Source: Cohnella kolymensis | Lineage (GTDB): Bacteria; Bacillota; Bacilli; Paenibacillales; Paenibacillaceae | Direction of reading: 5' to 3' | Length of the DNA stretch: 64,000 bases | Assembly: GCF_000829465.1 (NCBI RefSeq) | Contig: NZ_JXAL01000006.1 | Coordinates: 124,001 to 188,000 of the forward strand | Part shown: one piece after another, positions 1 to 8,855 of the stretch | Numbering within the stretch: position 1 is the first letter of the stretch | Layout: the number at the start of each line of letters is the position of its first letter | Notes under the pieces: model-generated | The model's database searches: none | Told to the model about the DNA's origin: nothing | What the model saw: only the letters and a program-made list of their open reading frames with translations | Position numbers and translations under genes: made by a program

Positions 1-2391
1 GACATTACGTTTGTATCCAAAAGCTACATTTATGTCGAAAACTTATATGATGGTCAAACTTATTCATTTGATTCCAACGTTACGAACACAATCACAATTA
101 CAGGTCAGTACATCGGATTCCAGAACATTGCGACTGGATCTGCGCAATATTTCATTAACGGAATCGCAGTGACCACACCGGCATTAAGTGTAACAACGAG
201 CACTCCGACTTTTAATTTGCCTTTAACCGTTGGCGGCACCAGCCCGCTCGTATTCGGGGAGAACCGTATCGTTTTCAAAGGCATTAATCAGAACGGAACG
301 GGGAACTCACAGGAAATAATCAAAGAAATACGGATTTATATTATCGATACCAATGTGTCGACAATTACGCGTTTCCATCCTACACTTAGCGCGGCTACAC
401 GTGAACCTTTCGATTCGGCTATTCTGAGTCAGACAAACTATCCGACTTCTAAGATGGCCAAGATCTTTGCTCTTACACCGGAATTCTTGCCGAAGGACGG
501 CAAATATATTACCAGCGAGACCCAGTATGATCTTGTTCTCCGTGGGGGCGGAGCATCGTTTATGAATTTGAAGCTGGGCTCACAGACGATGCACAGAATG
601 AATCTCCCGACAACTGCAAATCTACCCACAACTGGAACCTTCGATTTTGACTTTAACGGCGACGGCGATGATGAGACATATACTTACGATTTCGCCGGAG
701 ATCAGACGGAATTCATCTTCCGTGTGCGTGAAATTTCGTTCGCGGCTCCCGGATCTCATATCTATAATCTAGAGTTGATCAACAGCACAGGTGCCGTATC
801 CAACCAGAGTTTAGAGATTACACGCGAACTGTCGCCATACCGGATACTTTCGCCTCAACCGACCGTGGGCAATCAAATCGTGGTTAATAAGAACTTCGTA
901 CGTTTCGATATTGAAGCAGAAGGAGCGACGGAAGTTTTGATCGGCGGGAAGCCGGCTGTGAAACGGGCTGACTTGAACGATCGTTTCGTTTACGATTACG
1001 TTGGTCTTAAGCCCGATAAACTCACCGCCATTAAAATCCAGATCAAAACTGCGGGTAATACGCTGAATGACACCGTGAATGTATTCTACACCGCCTCTGT
1101 ACAAGTAGATTCTCAGTATATGGAGAAATTAGGGCCGAAATATGCGATCTTCAACAAGAAGCTCCAGCTTACTTTTCCAAAAGGCACGGTGCTGAAATCC
1201 GCATACCCGAATTTGAACAGCAGGAGAACAAGCAAGCTTTATAACGACACCATGATTCTCTTCGGTATCGCCGATCCTGTAGACGGCATAGTCGAGAAAA
1301 GAAACGATTACGGCAATATCCTAGGTGTCGATAAAGATGCAAGAACATACCAGGGCTTAGATTCGATCCTGATTCCGGATTACCTGACCTTGCGATTCGG
1401 CAACAACAGCAACACATTCAACTTCACCCGGATTTCTGAAGTATTCTGGATTAGCGGCGGCGCGGGTGAATTCGGGGAACGAGGCCAAATTGGCTATAAG
1501 CCCGCAACAAACGGTTTGGCTCCATACTCCAATGAAGGCAATTTCACAGAATTTGCAGCTGAGCGGAAGGTTATCCCTTCGAACCGCGGTAAATTAACTC
1601 TAACCTATGACTCCAATGTAGTCGAAGAGGTCGGACATACGGTAACTGTCTTCCGCTACACAGACAAAGGGGTCTGGGAGAACATCGGCGGAGAGGTGAA
1701 CACGAAGAGCCGTACCATCACCGTTCCTTTTGATGATTTTGGTTACTACATGGTTGTTAAACTCAGAAAAAGCTTCAACGATGTAACGAATCACGGGTGG
1801 GCTCGGAATATCTTGAACGGCCTCTATTCCAAAGGAATCATGAAAAGTATCCGCGGAGATGAATTCGGGGCAAATGATTTGACCACACGTGGAGAATTTG
1901 CAACGCTGCTTGTTAAATCCCTGAACATCCCGATCAATTCAGAAGGCGTGCAGACGTTCTTCGATATTTCTCCAGGAACCGCATCGGATACATGGGACTA
2001 TGAACACATTGAAACCGCTGCGCGAGCCGGTATCGTAACCGGACTGAGTGAAGGATTCTTCGGGGCAGATATGCGCTTGTCTCGACAAGAAGCGGCGGTT
2101 ATGATCGCACGGGCACTGGAGTTAAAGATTGCAGTGAACGACAGCAAGCTCGAGGCCAGCCTGGCGAAGACATTTGCGGACTCCGGCAGCATACACTATT
2201 ACGCGCGTCCATCGGTCGATGCGGTTAATAAAGCGAAGATCATGACTGGATCTGCAGCTACAGCAACAGGCCAGAACAAAGCAGTGCTGAACTTCAATCC
2301 TAGAGGAAACATGACCCGTGCCGAAGCCGGTAAAATCGCAGTCGCACTGCTGCAAAAGAAAACAAAAATATTTCCGAAAAATCTAAGCTAA
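1..2391 (+). CDS. SLH-domain cell-surface protein, 5' end outside the window
   Basis: The frame is open from base 1, so the true start lies upstream and about 796 codons are visible. The first 560 or so residues are beta-rich, extracellular-type sequence without a family I can name. The last 190 residues carry three SLH modules: one beginning NHGWARNILNGLYSKGIM, one around FFDISPGTASDTWDYEHIE, and one around TFADSGSIHYYARPSVDAV. Each has the usual TR/SR-x-E segment (TRGEFA, SRQEAA, TRAEAG). SLH modules bind pyruvylated secondary cell-wall polymer, so the protein should be held on the outer cell wall by its C-terminus. The next gene is the main S-layer protein, which has its SLH modules at the N-terminus. 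The role of the N-terminal part is unknown. Confidence 0.85.
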   Translation, partial: DITFVSKSYIYVENLYDGQTYSFDSNVTNTITITGQYIGFQNIATGSAQYFINGIAVTTPALSVTTSTPTFNLPLTVGGTSPLVFGENRIVFKGINQNGTGNSQEIIKEIRIYIIDTNVSTITRFHPTLSAATREPFDSAILSQTNYPTSKMAKIFALTPEFLPKDGKYITSETQYDLVLRGGGASFMNLKLGSQTMHRMNLPTTANLPTTGTFDFDFNGDGDDETYTYDFAGDQTEFIFRVREISFAAPGSHIYNLELINSTGAVSNQSLEITRELSPYRILSPQPTVGNQIVVNKNFVRFDIEAEGATEVLIGGKPAVKRADLNDRFVYDYVGLKPDKLTAIKIQIKTAGNTLNDTVNVFYTASVQVDSQYMEKLGPKYAIFNKKLQLTFPKGTVLKSAYPNLNSRRTSKLYNDTMILFGIADPVDGIVEKRNDYGNILGVDKDARTYQGLDSILIPDYLTLRFGNNSNTFNFTRISEVFWISGGAGEFGERGQIGYKPATNGLAPYSNEGNFTEFAAERKVIPSNRGKLTLTYDSNVVEEVGHTVTVFRYTDKGVWENIGGEVNTKSRTITVPFDDFGYYMVVKLRKSFNDVTNHGWARNILNGLYSKGIMKSIRGDEFGANDLTTRGEFATLLVKSLNIPINSEGVQTFFDISPGTASDTWDYEHIETAARAGIVTGLSEGFFGADMRLSRQEAAVMIARALELKIAVNDSKLEASLAKTFADSGSIHYYARPSVDAVNKAKIMTGSAATATGQNKAVLNFNPRGNMTRAEAGKIAVALLQKKTKIFPKNLS

Positions 2392-2410
2392 GTAGGATAA
2401 TTTGGTTAAT

Positions 2411-2450
2411 AATTAGGGGGCTGACCAATCAGCTCCCTAATTGTTCGGTT
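2411..2450 (+). terminator. Probable terminator of the SLH gene
   Basis: Arms at 2411-2424 and 2430-2442 pair as AATTAGGG-GGCTGA with TCAGCT-CCCTAATT around a short loop. The following bases are T-rich but interrupted, so the U-tract is weak. Confidence 0.6.
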
Positions 2451-2865
2451 CTTGGCTTTAATGGTAAAAGTTGATGAATGACGAACGACATTGTCCGAGC
2501 TATACTAGAGAAGCTTTAGACCTTACATAGTTTCAAATGGTCTAGAAATGGGTATTAGCTCGAAAAAAAGTAAGAATTTTTAATCAATCCGCAACTTTTT
2601 TCATTGTGGTGCGTTTAACATGATGAGTCTTGTGAGAGGGACCGGAGCACTAATCTTCTATTCGCTCTGTTAAAATCTCTTTACGCTGGATTACCACCTC
2701 ATGTATAATGGGGAAAGTGGCAGATTTTTCCCTGCCAATTTTGTGCTCTATTTCGATTTTCTTCCCTAGTTTACGAGTTTCTGCGACATGATCTACCAAC
2801 GATAGGCATGCCAGCAGACATACATTATAGACAATGCTCTACTCAAGGAAGGGGGTGAAACACCT
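2451..2865 (+). promoter_or_regulatory. Long leader and promoter region of the S-layer gene
   Basis: This stretch of over 400 bases has no credible gene. A good -10 box (TATAAT, 2704-2709) is present, with only a weak -35 (TTACGC, 2681-2686) 17 bases before it. It would give a 5' leader of about 150 bases. A small hairpin follows (TGGCAG...CTGCCA, about 2718-2738). Long, stable leaders are typical of S-layer mRNAs. Other AT-rich boxes upstream do not have convincing spacing. Confidence 0.5.
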
Positions 2866-2937
2866 ATGAGAGATTCGAGCTACAATTCTTCTACACAAAC
2901 AAAACAGATAGTTTCTCGAGGAGGAGAAATAAAGGTT
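2845..2937 (+). promoter_or_regulatory. Tandem translation starts of the S-layer gene
   Basis: A strong ribosome site (AAGGAAGGGGGTGA, 2845-2858) precedes an ATG at 2866. A second one (GAGGAGG, about 2919-2925) precedes an in-frame ATG at 2938, 24 codons later. Only the second start opens directly on a signal peptide. The first site lies in a small GGTG-AAA-CACC hairpin. As I recall, Brevibacillus brevis 47 cell-wall protein genes have a comparable tandem arrangement. Confidence 0.7.
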
Positions 2938-5682
2938 ATGAAAAAAAGTTTATCCCTTTTGCTCGTGATGGCCTTGGTATTCGGAATGTTCGCATCCATG
3001 GCATCCGCAGCTGATTTGTCTGCTAAAGACAAATACGACGTACTCATTCAAAAAGGTATTCTGAAAGGTACGACTACTGGCGACGCTCAATTGGATGCCA
3101 AGTTGACTCGTGCACAATTCGCAACTATCGCTGCTGCTATGGCAGGTCTTACTCCTGCTACTGTCGGCGAAACATTCTCCGATGTTAAGAAAAACCAATG
3201 GTGGTACGGTGCAATCGAAGCTGCTGCTAAAGCAGGTTTGGTTAACGGTACCGGCGGCGGTAAATTCTCGCCACGCGCAAACGTAACGGTTGAGTCCGTT
3301 ATCAAAGTTGCAGTTATTCTTGCTGGTAAGAAGCCAGTTGATGGCGCAAAAGTAACTGGTTCGTCCGCTTGGGCTGGTCCTTACATCCAAGCTGCTATTG
3401 ACGAAGGTTTGATCTCCGCTCGCACTGATTACAAATCAGATGCTACACGCGGTCAAACAATCGACATCGCGTACAATGCTTATGAACTTCTTCAAGGCCC
3501 TAAAGTTACAGGTATTAAAGTTCTCGACGAGAAAAACGTTGAAGTAACTTTCTCTGATAACAAAGTGGAAAAAGTAACTCTTCCTACTGCTCTCGAAGCC
3601 AACAAGGAAACAGAAATCACTGTTACTCACGAGGGTAAAACTTACAAAGTCAAAGTGACTTATGTTTTCCAAGCTCTAAAAGTTGAGAGCGTAAATGCTG
3701 TCAATTTGAAAGAAGTTGAAGTCAAGTTCAACAAGGCTGTTGACATTGACACTGCAACATTCACAGTAACTCCTGTTGGTGGCTCTGTGATCGCTGACAC
3801 TCCAGTATTGAGTGCAGATGAGAAAACAGTTAGTCTTGCATTAGCTTCTAACCTGGCACAAAACAGCTATGTTACCGTAGATTTCTCAGGTGTAAAGGCT
3901 GCAGACGGTACTCCATTCGCTCCGTTCTCTGTAACAGTTAAAGTGAATGATACTGTTGCGCCATCTGTAGCAGAGATTAAATCTCTGACTAAAGATGCTG
4001 AAACAAACGCATTTGAAGTTACTTTCAGCGAGTTTGCATACTTGGATACGGTAAAAGTTGGCGATGTTATCGTTGCTCCATTTTCTTTAGATAACAAGAC
4101 TTATACTTTCACTTTGCCTTCATCGGCAACTAAGTTTGAAGCTGGAAAAACTTACGAAGCGGTTATTAACGGCTTGCGTGATCTGGCTGGAAACTATGCA
4201 ACTCAACCACTTAAGGCTTCCTTTACAGTTGTTCGCGACCAGATAAAACCGGTATACACTCTTGTACCTGTAAACCCAACGCAATTTGATATTGTGTTCA
4301 ACGAAGAAATGCAAAACACAGTTCCTGTTGATGCAGTTGTTGTTAAAAACGCTGTAACCGACGCTACTCTGTTCCAAAGCGGCTTGCCTGTTCGTCAATC
4401 CGATAAGAAATCTTTCCGCGTTACACTGATGGGTGCTCCTATTGCTCCTGACAAAACATCTGTAGAACTTAAAGTTTCTGTGAAAGGGTTCAATGATGTC
4501 GCAGGCAATACTGTGGAAGCTAAAACTTCCAATGTAACACTGCTTAAGGAATCCGTTAAACCAGAAATGACAACAGTTCGTTTGATGCCATCTACTAATA
4601 ACAGACTTGAGGTTACTTTCTCTGAGCCTGTATCTGGCATCGCAACTACAGATTTTGCTCTGACTGATAGTGATAACACTGTAATTGCAATTACTTCTGT
4701 TGAAAACTCTGCTGGTACAGCTGTTAGTGCTACAGATGCTAGCAACAGGGTATACCTTGATACTGCAGCTTTGACTTACAATGGTACGTTTAAATTAGCA
4801 AACATTGTTGATAGTGTTACTGATACCTCTGGCAACAAAAACATTGCTAAAGTTATCTCGTTCACTTACAACGATGTGGTCGCTCCACAAGTCACTGCAG
4901 CAATTGTTGCTGACAAAAACGTTGATGGAACTCTTGATTTGACTTCTGCTACTCAAGCGGTCGCAGTTAAATTCAACCAAACAGATGTTGTAAATGGTAT
5001 TAGTGTTGCGACTGGTAACTTCAAAGATGGTGCAGCAAACAACCCTGCTAACTACACACTGAACGGCGCTGCATTGCCATCAGGCACTGTAGTTAAATTC
5101 ATTGACAGCTTTGATGCTGACATGGATGGAACTGTTAGCGGAGGCGAAACTACTGACCGTGGTTATGACCTCGTGCAGATCGACTTTAGTGCAGTTGCTG
5201 CTGATGCTAAAGCTACCGCTCTTAAAGAAGGTGGCAAAATTGTGGTAACGGCTTCTAACATCAAAACTGTTGCAGGTTCCACAATTCCTTTTGCAAGTGC
5301 CGAACTTAATGTAGTTGACGTTACTGCTCCTACAATCGCTGGTGCATATTTAACTGGTGATGCAAGTGACGCTTCATTGAAACTTACTGTTCAATTCTCT
5401 GAAGAAGTTACTTATGCTGCATTTGATAACACTAAATTGGTATTGGCAGGAAAACAAGCTGACGGTACAACGTCCGCTACTAACCTGTTATTGACAGCTC
5501 CAGCATATGATGGTGCTGACAAAACCAAGGTTGTATTCACAATCGCATCGACTGACCTTGATGTTACTAAACCGGTAACTCTGACTGCGACAAGCGTTAG
5601 CAACATTAAAGATGTTGCGACTACTCCAAATGATTTGGGAGCAGCTGGTCCAATTAGCGTTGTGATCTACGCTACGAACTAA
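2938..5682 (+). CDS. S-layer protein, N-terminal SLH modules with Ig-like repeats
   Basis: This 914-residue secreted protein probably forms the main surface lattice. It opens with a signal peptide (MKKSLSLLLVMALVFGMF, cut near ASA-A). Three SLH modules follow up to about residue 190, including FSDVKKNQWWYGAIEAAAKAGLV. The rest is a chain of beta-sandwich domains of the SbsA/Big_5 type, with repeated 'VEVKFNKAV', 'FEVTFSE' and 'DLAGN'-like segments. Codon use is skewed to AT-rich, highly expressed codons, unlike the GC-richer dynamin genes nearby. Start 2938 is chosen for its GAGGAGG site and signal peptide. An in-frame start at 2866 with an even stronger site would add 24 hydrophilic residues. 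Confidence 0.9.
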   Translation: MKKSLSLLLVMALVFGMFASMASAADLSAKDKYDVLIQKGILKGTTTGDAQLDAKLTRAQFATIAAAMAGLTPATVGETFSDVKKNQWWYGAIEAAAKAGLVNGTGGGKFSPRANVTVESVIKVAVILAGKKPVDGAKVTGSSAWAGPYIQAAIDEGLISARTDYKSDATRGQTIDIAYNAYELLQGPKVTGIKVLDEKNVEVTFSDNKVEKVTLPTALEANKETEITVTHEGKTYKVKVTYVFQALKVESVNAVNLKEVEVKFNKAVDIDTATFTVTPVGGSVIADTPVLSADEKTVSLALASNLAQNSYVTVDFSGVKAADGTPFAPFSVTVKVNDTVAPSVAEIKSLTKDAETNAFEVTFSEFAYLDTVKVGDVIVAPFSLDNKTYTFTLPSSATKFEAGKTYEAVINGLRDLAGNYATQPLKASFTVVRDQIKPVYTLVPVNPTQFDIVFNEEMQNTVPVDAVVVKNAVTDATLFQSGLPVRQSDKKSFRVTLMGAPIAPDKTSVELKVSVKGFNDVAGNTVEAKTSNVTLLKESVKPEMTTVRLMPSTNNRLEVTFSEPVSGIATTDFALTDSDNTVIAITSVENSAGTAVSATDASNRVYLDTAALTYNGTFKLANIVDSVTDTSGNKNIAKVISFTYNDVVAPQVTAAIVADKNVDGTLDLTSATQAVAVKFNQTDVVNGISVATGNFKDGAANNPANYTLNGAALPSGTVVKFIDSFDADMDGTVSGGETTDRGYDLVQIDFSAVAADAKATALKEGGKIVVTASNIKTVAGSTIPFASAELNVVDVTAPTIAGAYLTGDASDASLKLTVQFSEEVTYAAFDNTKLVLAGKQADGTTSATNLLLTAPAYDGADKTKVVFTIASTDLDVTKPVTLTATSVSNIKDVATTPNDLGAAGPISVVIYATN

Positions 5683-5714
5683 TTAAAAGTGCTCGAAAAA
5701 GTTGTTTAAACACG

Positions 5715-5749
5715 AAAGCTCTGCAGAGATAATCTCTGCAGAGCTTTTT
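5715..5749 (+). terminator. Strong terminator of the S-layer gene
   Basis: A perfect 15-bp stem (AAAGCTCTGCAGAGA, 5715-5729, with its complement at 5733-5747) closes a 3-base loop and runs into five T's (5745-5749). The group II intron remnant begins directly after the T-run. Confidence 0.95.
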
Positions 5750-6110
5750 GTATACGCCCAGCATAGGCGTTATTTTTAGGGTGAGTGTCTCAAACGGGGG
5801 CTAGTGAGCGCGTACGTCCAAGGGCGAGGTGTCCGTCCCGACGAGGAATCAGAAGGATGCCGGAGTCAAATGTTCGGGCCAAATTACCCGATCCCATATG
5901 AATGCAGGGCTAGTCGGACGACTCTCCTAAACATGACAAAATAAAACCCGACGATAACTAATCATTAAACTTGGGTGGTCGTGAGTAGATAGATGAAGTT
6001 CTTATGTGAGAAGGGGTGCGGAGCCTGCGCAGTAACTTCGTCAGGCATTTATAAAGAAGAACGGAGCCGCAAAAAGGAAGGTCCGAACTAAACGGTGAGG
6101 AAAGCTATGC
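5750..6110 (+). mobile_element. Group II intron remnant (5' ribozyme part, no reverse transcriptase)
   Basis: This gene-free stretch looks like domains I-III of a bacterial group II intron. A GTATACGCCCAGCATAGGCG start (compare the intron 5' consensus GUGYG and a CCCAGCATGGG pairing) is followed by AGGGTGAGTGTCTC, GGTGTCCGTCCCGACG, GGAATCAGAAGGATGCC and CATATGAATGCAGGGCTAG. These resemble, from memory, E.c.I5-type introns in order and spacing. No reverse-transcriptase reading frame and no domain V hairpin follow, so the element is cut off near 6100. A short open frame from 6095 (start MRKAMRKTSYK) could be the first codons of the lost intron protein. The position just behind a terminator T-run is a known type of intron landing site. 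Assignment is by eye, without a covariance-model search. Confidence 0.7.
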
Positions 6111-6233
6111 GTAAAACTTCGTATAAATTTATCTTCTTAACTGAAATAACTGGAAGTAATATTCAGCCATCTGAAACTTTTGATACCTTTATAACGTCTA
6201 ATTATATAAATCTGAATGTTAGGGGAATAGTTA

Positions 6234-8723
6234 ATGAGGAAGTTCGTTCAGGCTTCAGTGGCTGCTATAATGCTGATATCTAATGCTTCATTAGTTAATG
6301 CTTCTGAAACGAATAATTTACAAAAAAACAAAACTTGTGCAGCCTACAGTGAATCTTAATTATGTTTTTCCGCTTAAGAATAAAATTGCCCTATCCAAAC
6401 AAAGCTTCGCACAAATAACTGACATTAACATGGATATATTAGAGGAACATAACATTCTTACATATACTATTCAGATCTACAATGGTGAAAGGACCCCGAT
6501 AAATTTAATTGACTACTGGGTTAGCGTTAGGTCAAAATCTACCGGTGCAACTTATTCAAGTGTCATATCAACGGCTGATAAAACAAAGTCTAAAATATCA
6601 TCTAAAACATCTCAAACCATTAGATTTTTCTCGAAATTAGATAAGAACGTGAAGTTAAGTGATATAAAATTTGAATTGGTGAAATGGGATTTCTCTTCTG
6701 TAGGATACATGAGAAAACTTGGTGAACTGTCAGTCACTAAAGCTTTCAATCCAGCCGTAAAAACGAATATGTATAAAACGGTCTTTCTATCAGACACACC
6801 CATCAAGTTAAATATAAGTGATTTTAGCTCTGCAAAAATGAGCTCAGAAGATCTTTTCAGTATATCTTTACAATTACAAAGCTTGGGAAAGAGAACCCTA
6901 ACCAGTCCTAAATTGAAATTTTATTTGAAAAGTAACACAGGACTTACATATCCACTTAGTGCAGATTTAAGTCAAGATGTTTCTCTGCTGCCTTCACAAA
7001 AACGTGTAATCTCGCTGGGGACTAGTGTGCCTGATGTTAGTGGCATAACAAGTTGGATGTTACAAATAAATCAAGAGGATGAAACGGCGAAAGTTGAACT
7101 AGGTATTGCAACTTTTCAGCTTCCGACTTCAACTTCAAGCTTAAACACAATACCGGTTAATCAAGAAAAAATAATCAGCGTAAACAACAAAAAAGTCGGT
7201 GCGAGAGTCAAATTCGCAACGGCATTGGATAATGATAGCCAGGGAGTTAGTGTCATTGTAAGTTTAATCAATAGGGATACAAGTGCCATTCCTCTGCCGA
7301 AGTATGACTTCAAGTTGGTGACCAACGGCTACACATTTCCGTTAAGTTCACAGGATAAAGACAGTTCTATATCACTTAACCCAATGCAGGAAAAAACATT
7401 CAGTTTGAAAACAACAGTGCCTGCCACGATAGGAACACAAGATGCACAATTAATCATGCTTCAACAGCAAGACGCTTCTGCTGGTAGTGACACGGCGACA
7501 AATGCAGTCGGTTTTCCGGTTGGTATTTTTAAGTTAGGTAATTTAGTAGAAAATAATCCCGGCAAATCAATGTTTATGGACACTGCAAGTGGTACTTACC
7601 AAGTGACAATGGATTCAATTCAAAGATTGCCTTGGGCAGATACAGACGTACTGGCGATTCATTTTAAACTAAAAAATCCTAATTATACTCGTTCGGTCCC
7701 GGTTCCAAAATTACAAGGGTATATAACCATTGATGGAATAACAGCAGCAGATACCGACACTAAATATATTCAACCGGACAGCGTATATCTTATGGCACCT
7801 AACACTGAGATTGATGGCTACCTTGTAACAAAGATTCCTTACTACAGTGAATACTCTGTTTTACAAGCAGGGCTACAAGAAAAAGTAGGGGAAAGTATTA
7901 CGGAAGTTGCACAATTCATGCAGGGGCATCATCAGATCGAGTTTCCCGCGGTATCCTTAAATGCAGAGTTCAAATCATCTACTAAGGGCAAACAAGCTAT
8001 GTTTAGAGTTAGAAGTACTAAGAGTTATTCTGGATCAGGAACAACAATCTTTTATGCTGAAATGGAATTGAATAATTTAGAGGCTAGAAATACTAATTTA
8101 CCGCAGATTGTGGGATTCTTTACTACCGGAAATGGTGACTATTATAAAGCTAGCGTTTCACAACAAGATATTCCGACAACAGCTAGAGGTAAAAGTTTGG
8201 TTTCCTTGTGGCTAAACTGCCAAATTACATCGATACCACAAAGCTTAAGTTGCTAGTTGGACAGGGAGTCACGGACAGCAAACTATCGTTGCCTAAGGAA
8301 GAATCTAATGCATATGTGAATGCAGCGCTTTTCGATTTACCGCGTGAAGGTGGGGTAGATATACTCCCTTATAGCATTGCAATTTTTAATGGACGTGGGA
8401 CTCTTACCGGTAGCAGCTCAGTGCAAATGGATTTTTCGTATCGGCTAACAAGAGATTCATCACTGGAGACAGGAGCTTTTGATCATAAAGTGCTCTTGCA
8501 AATTGTCGATGATGCCACTGGTGTTAGCTTTGATAGAGAGATCGGCATTGATGAACTCAGCGAAGGCAGCCATACGATAAACTATTCTCTCAACGGTTCA
8601 ATATTCAGTAATAAACTAGGTGGTTCTTTCAGATTGAATGTTTATGATTTATTTCAAGGACACAAACGGTTAATTAGCACACAAACGTACGGTTACGTAC
8701 CGCCACCACTCTCTGTTGATTAA
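6234..8723 (+). pseudogene. Secreted beta-rich protein of unknown family, two frameshifts
   Basis: An ATG at 6234 behind an AGGGGAA site opens a clear signal peptide (MRKFVQASVAAIMLISNASLVNA). After about 30 codons the frame is lost in a run of seven A's (6322-6328). Removing one A joins it to the long open frame that ends at 8256. A second break near 8205 (TTGTGG where TTGGTGG is expected) returns to the first frame and runs to 8723. Joined, the product is about 829 residues, with repeated beta-sandwich-like blocks ('ILTYTIQIYNGERTPI', 'VSVIVSLINRDTSAIPL') and no enzymatic motif I recognise. The two breaks compensate each other, so this may be one intact gene with two sequencing errors. Confidence 0.65.
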
Positions 8724-8731
8724 GGAAAGAA

Positions 8732-8748
8732 GACCGCCAAGGCGGTCT
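8732..8748 (+). terminator. Terminator stem split from its T-run by the insertion sequence
   Basis: GACCGCC-AA-GGCGGTC forms a tight hairpin right after the stop of the secreted-protein gene, but no T's follow it. The missing T-run (GTCTTTTTTTTTC) sits at 10257-10269 on the other side of the insertion sequence. Confidence 0.6.
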
Positions 8749-8855
8749 CAGCCTGTTGAAAAACTTCAACAGGCTATTTTTTTTATGTTTTTTTCTTTAT
8801 CAATTCACCGCGTTAATTTGGTATAATATAGCTATATTTTAAAGGCGGTGTTATT

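Noticed and set aside
2866-2937. Independent leader peptide before the S-layer gene
   Set aside because: The frame has no stop and runs directly into the signal peptide, so it is an extension and not a separate peptide.
5750-6110. HEARO/omega RNA or other large non-coding RNA
   Set aside because: The ordered segments fit group II intron domain I better, and no IscB or TnpB gene lies near. Kept as the main alternative to test.
6095-6283. Separate 62-codon gene
   Set aside because: Its ribosome site is weak and it overlaps the real signal-peptide start at 6234 in another frame. At most its first codons are left from an intron-encoded protein.
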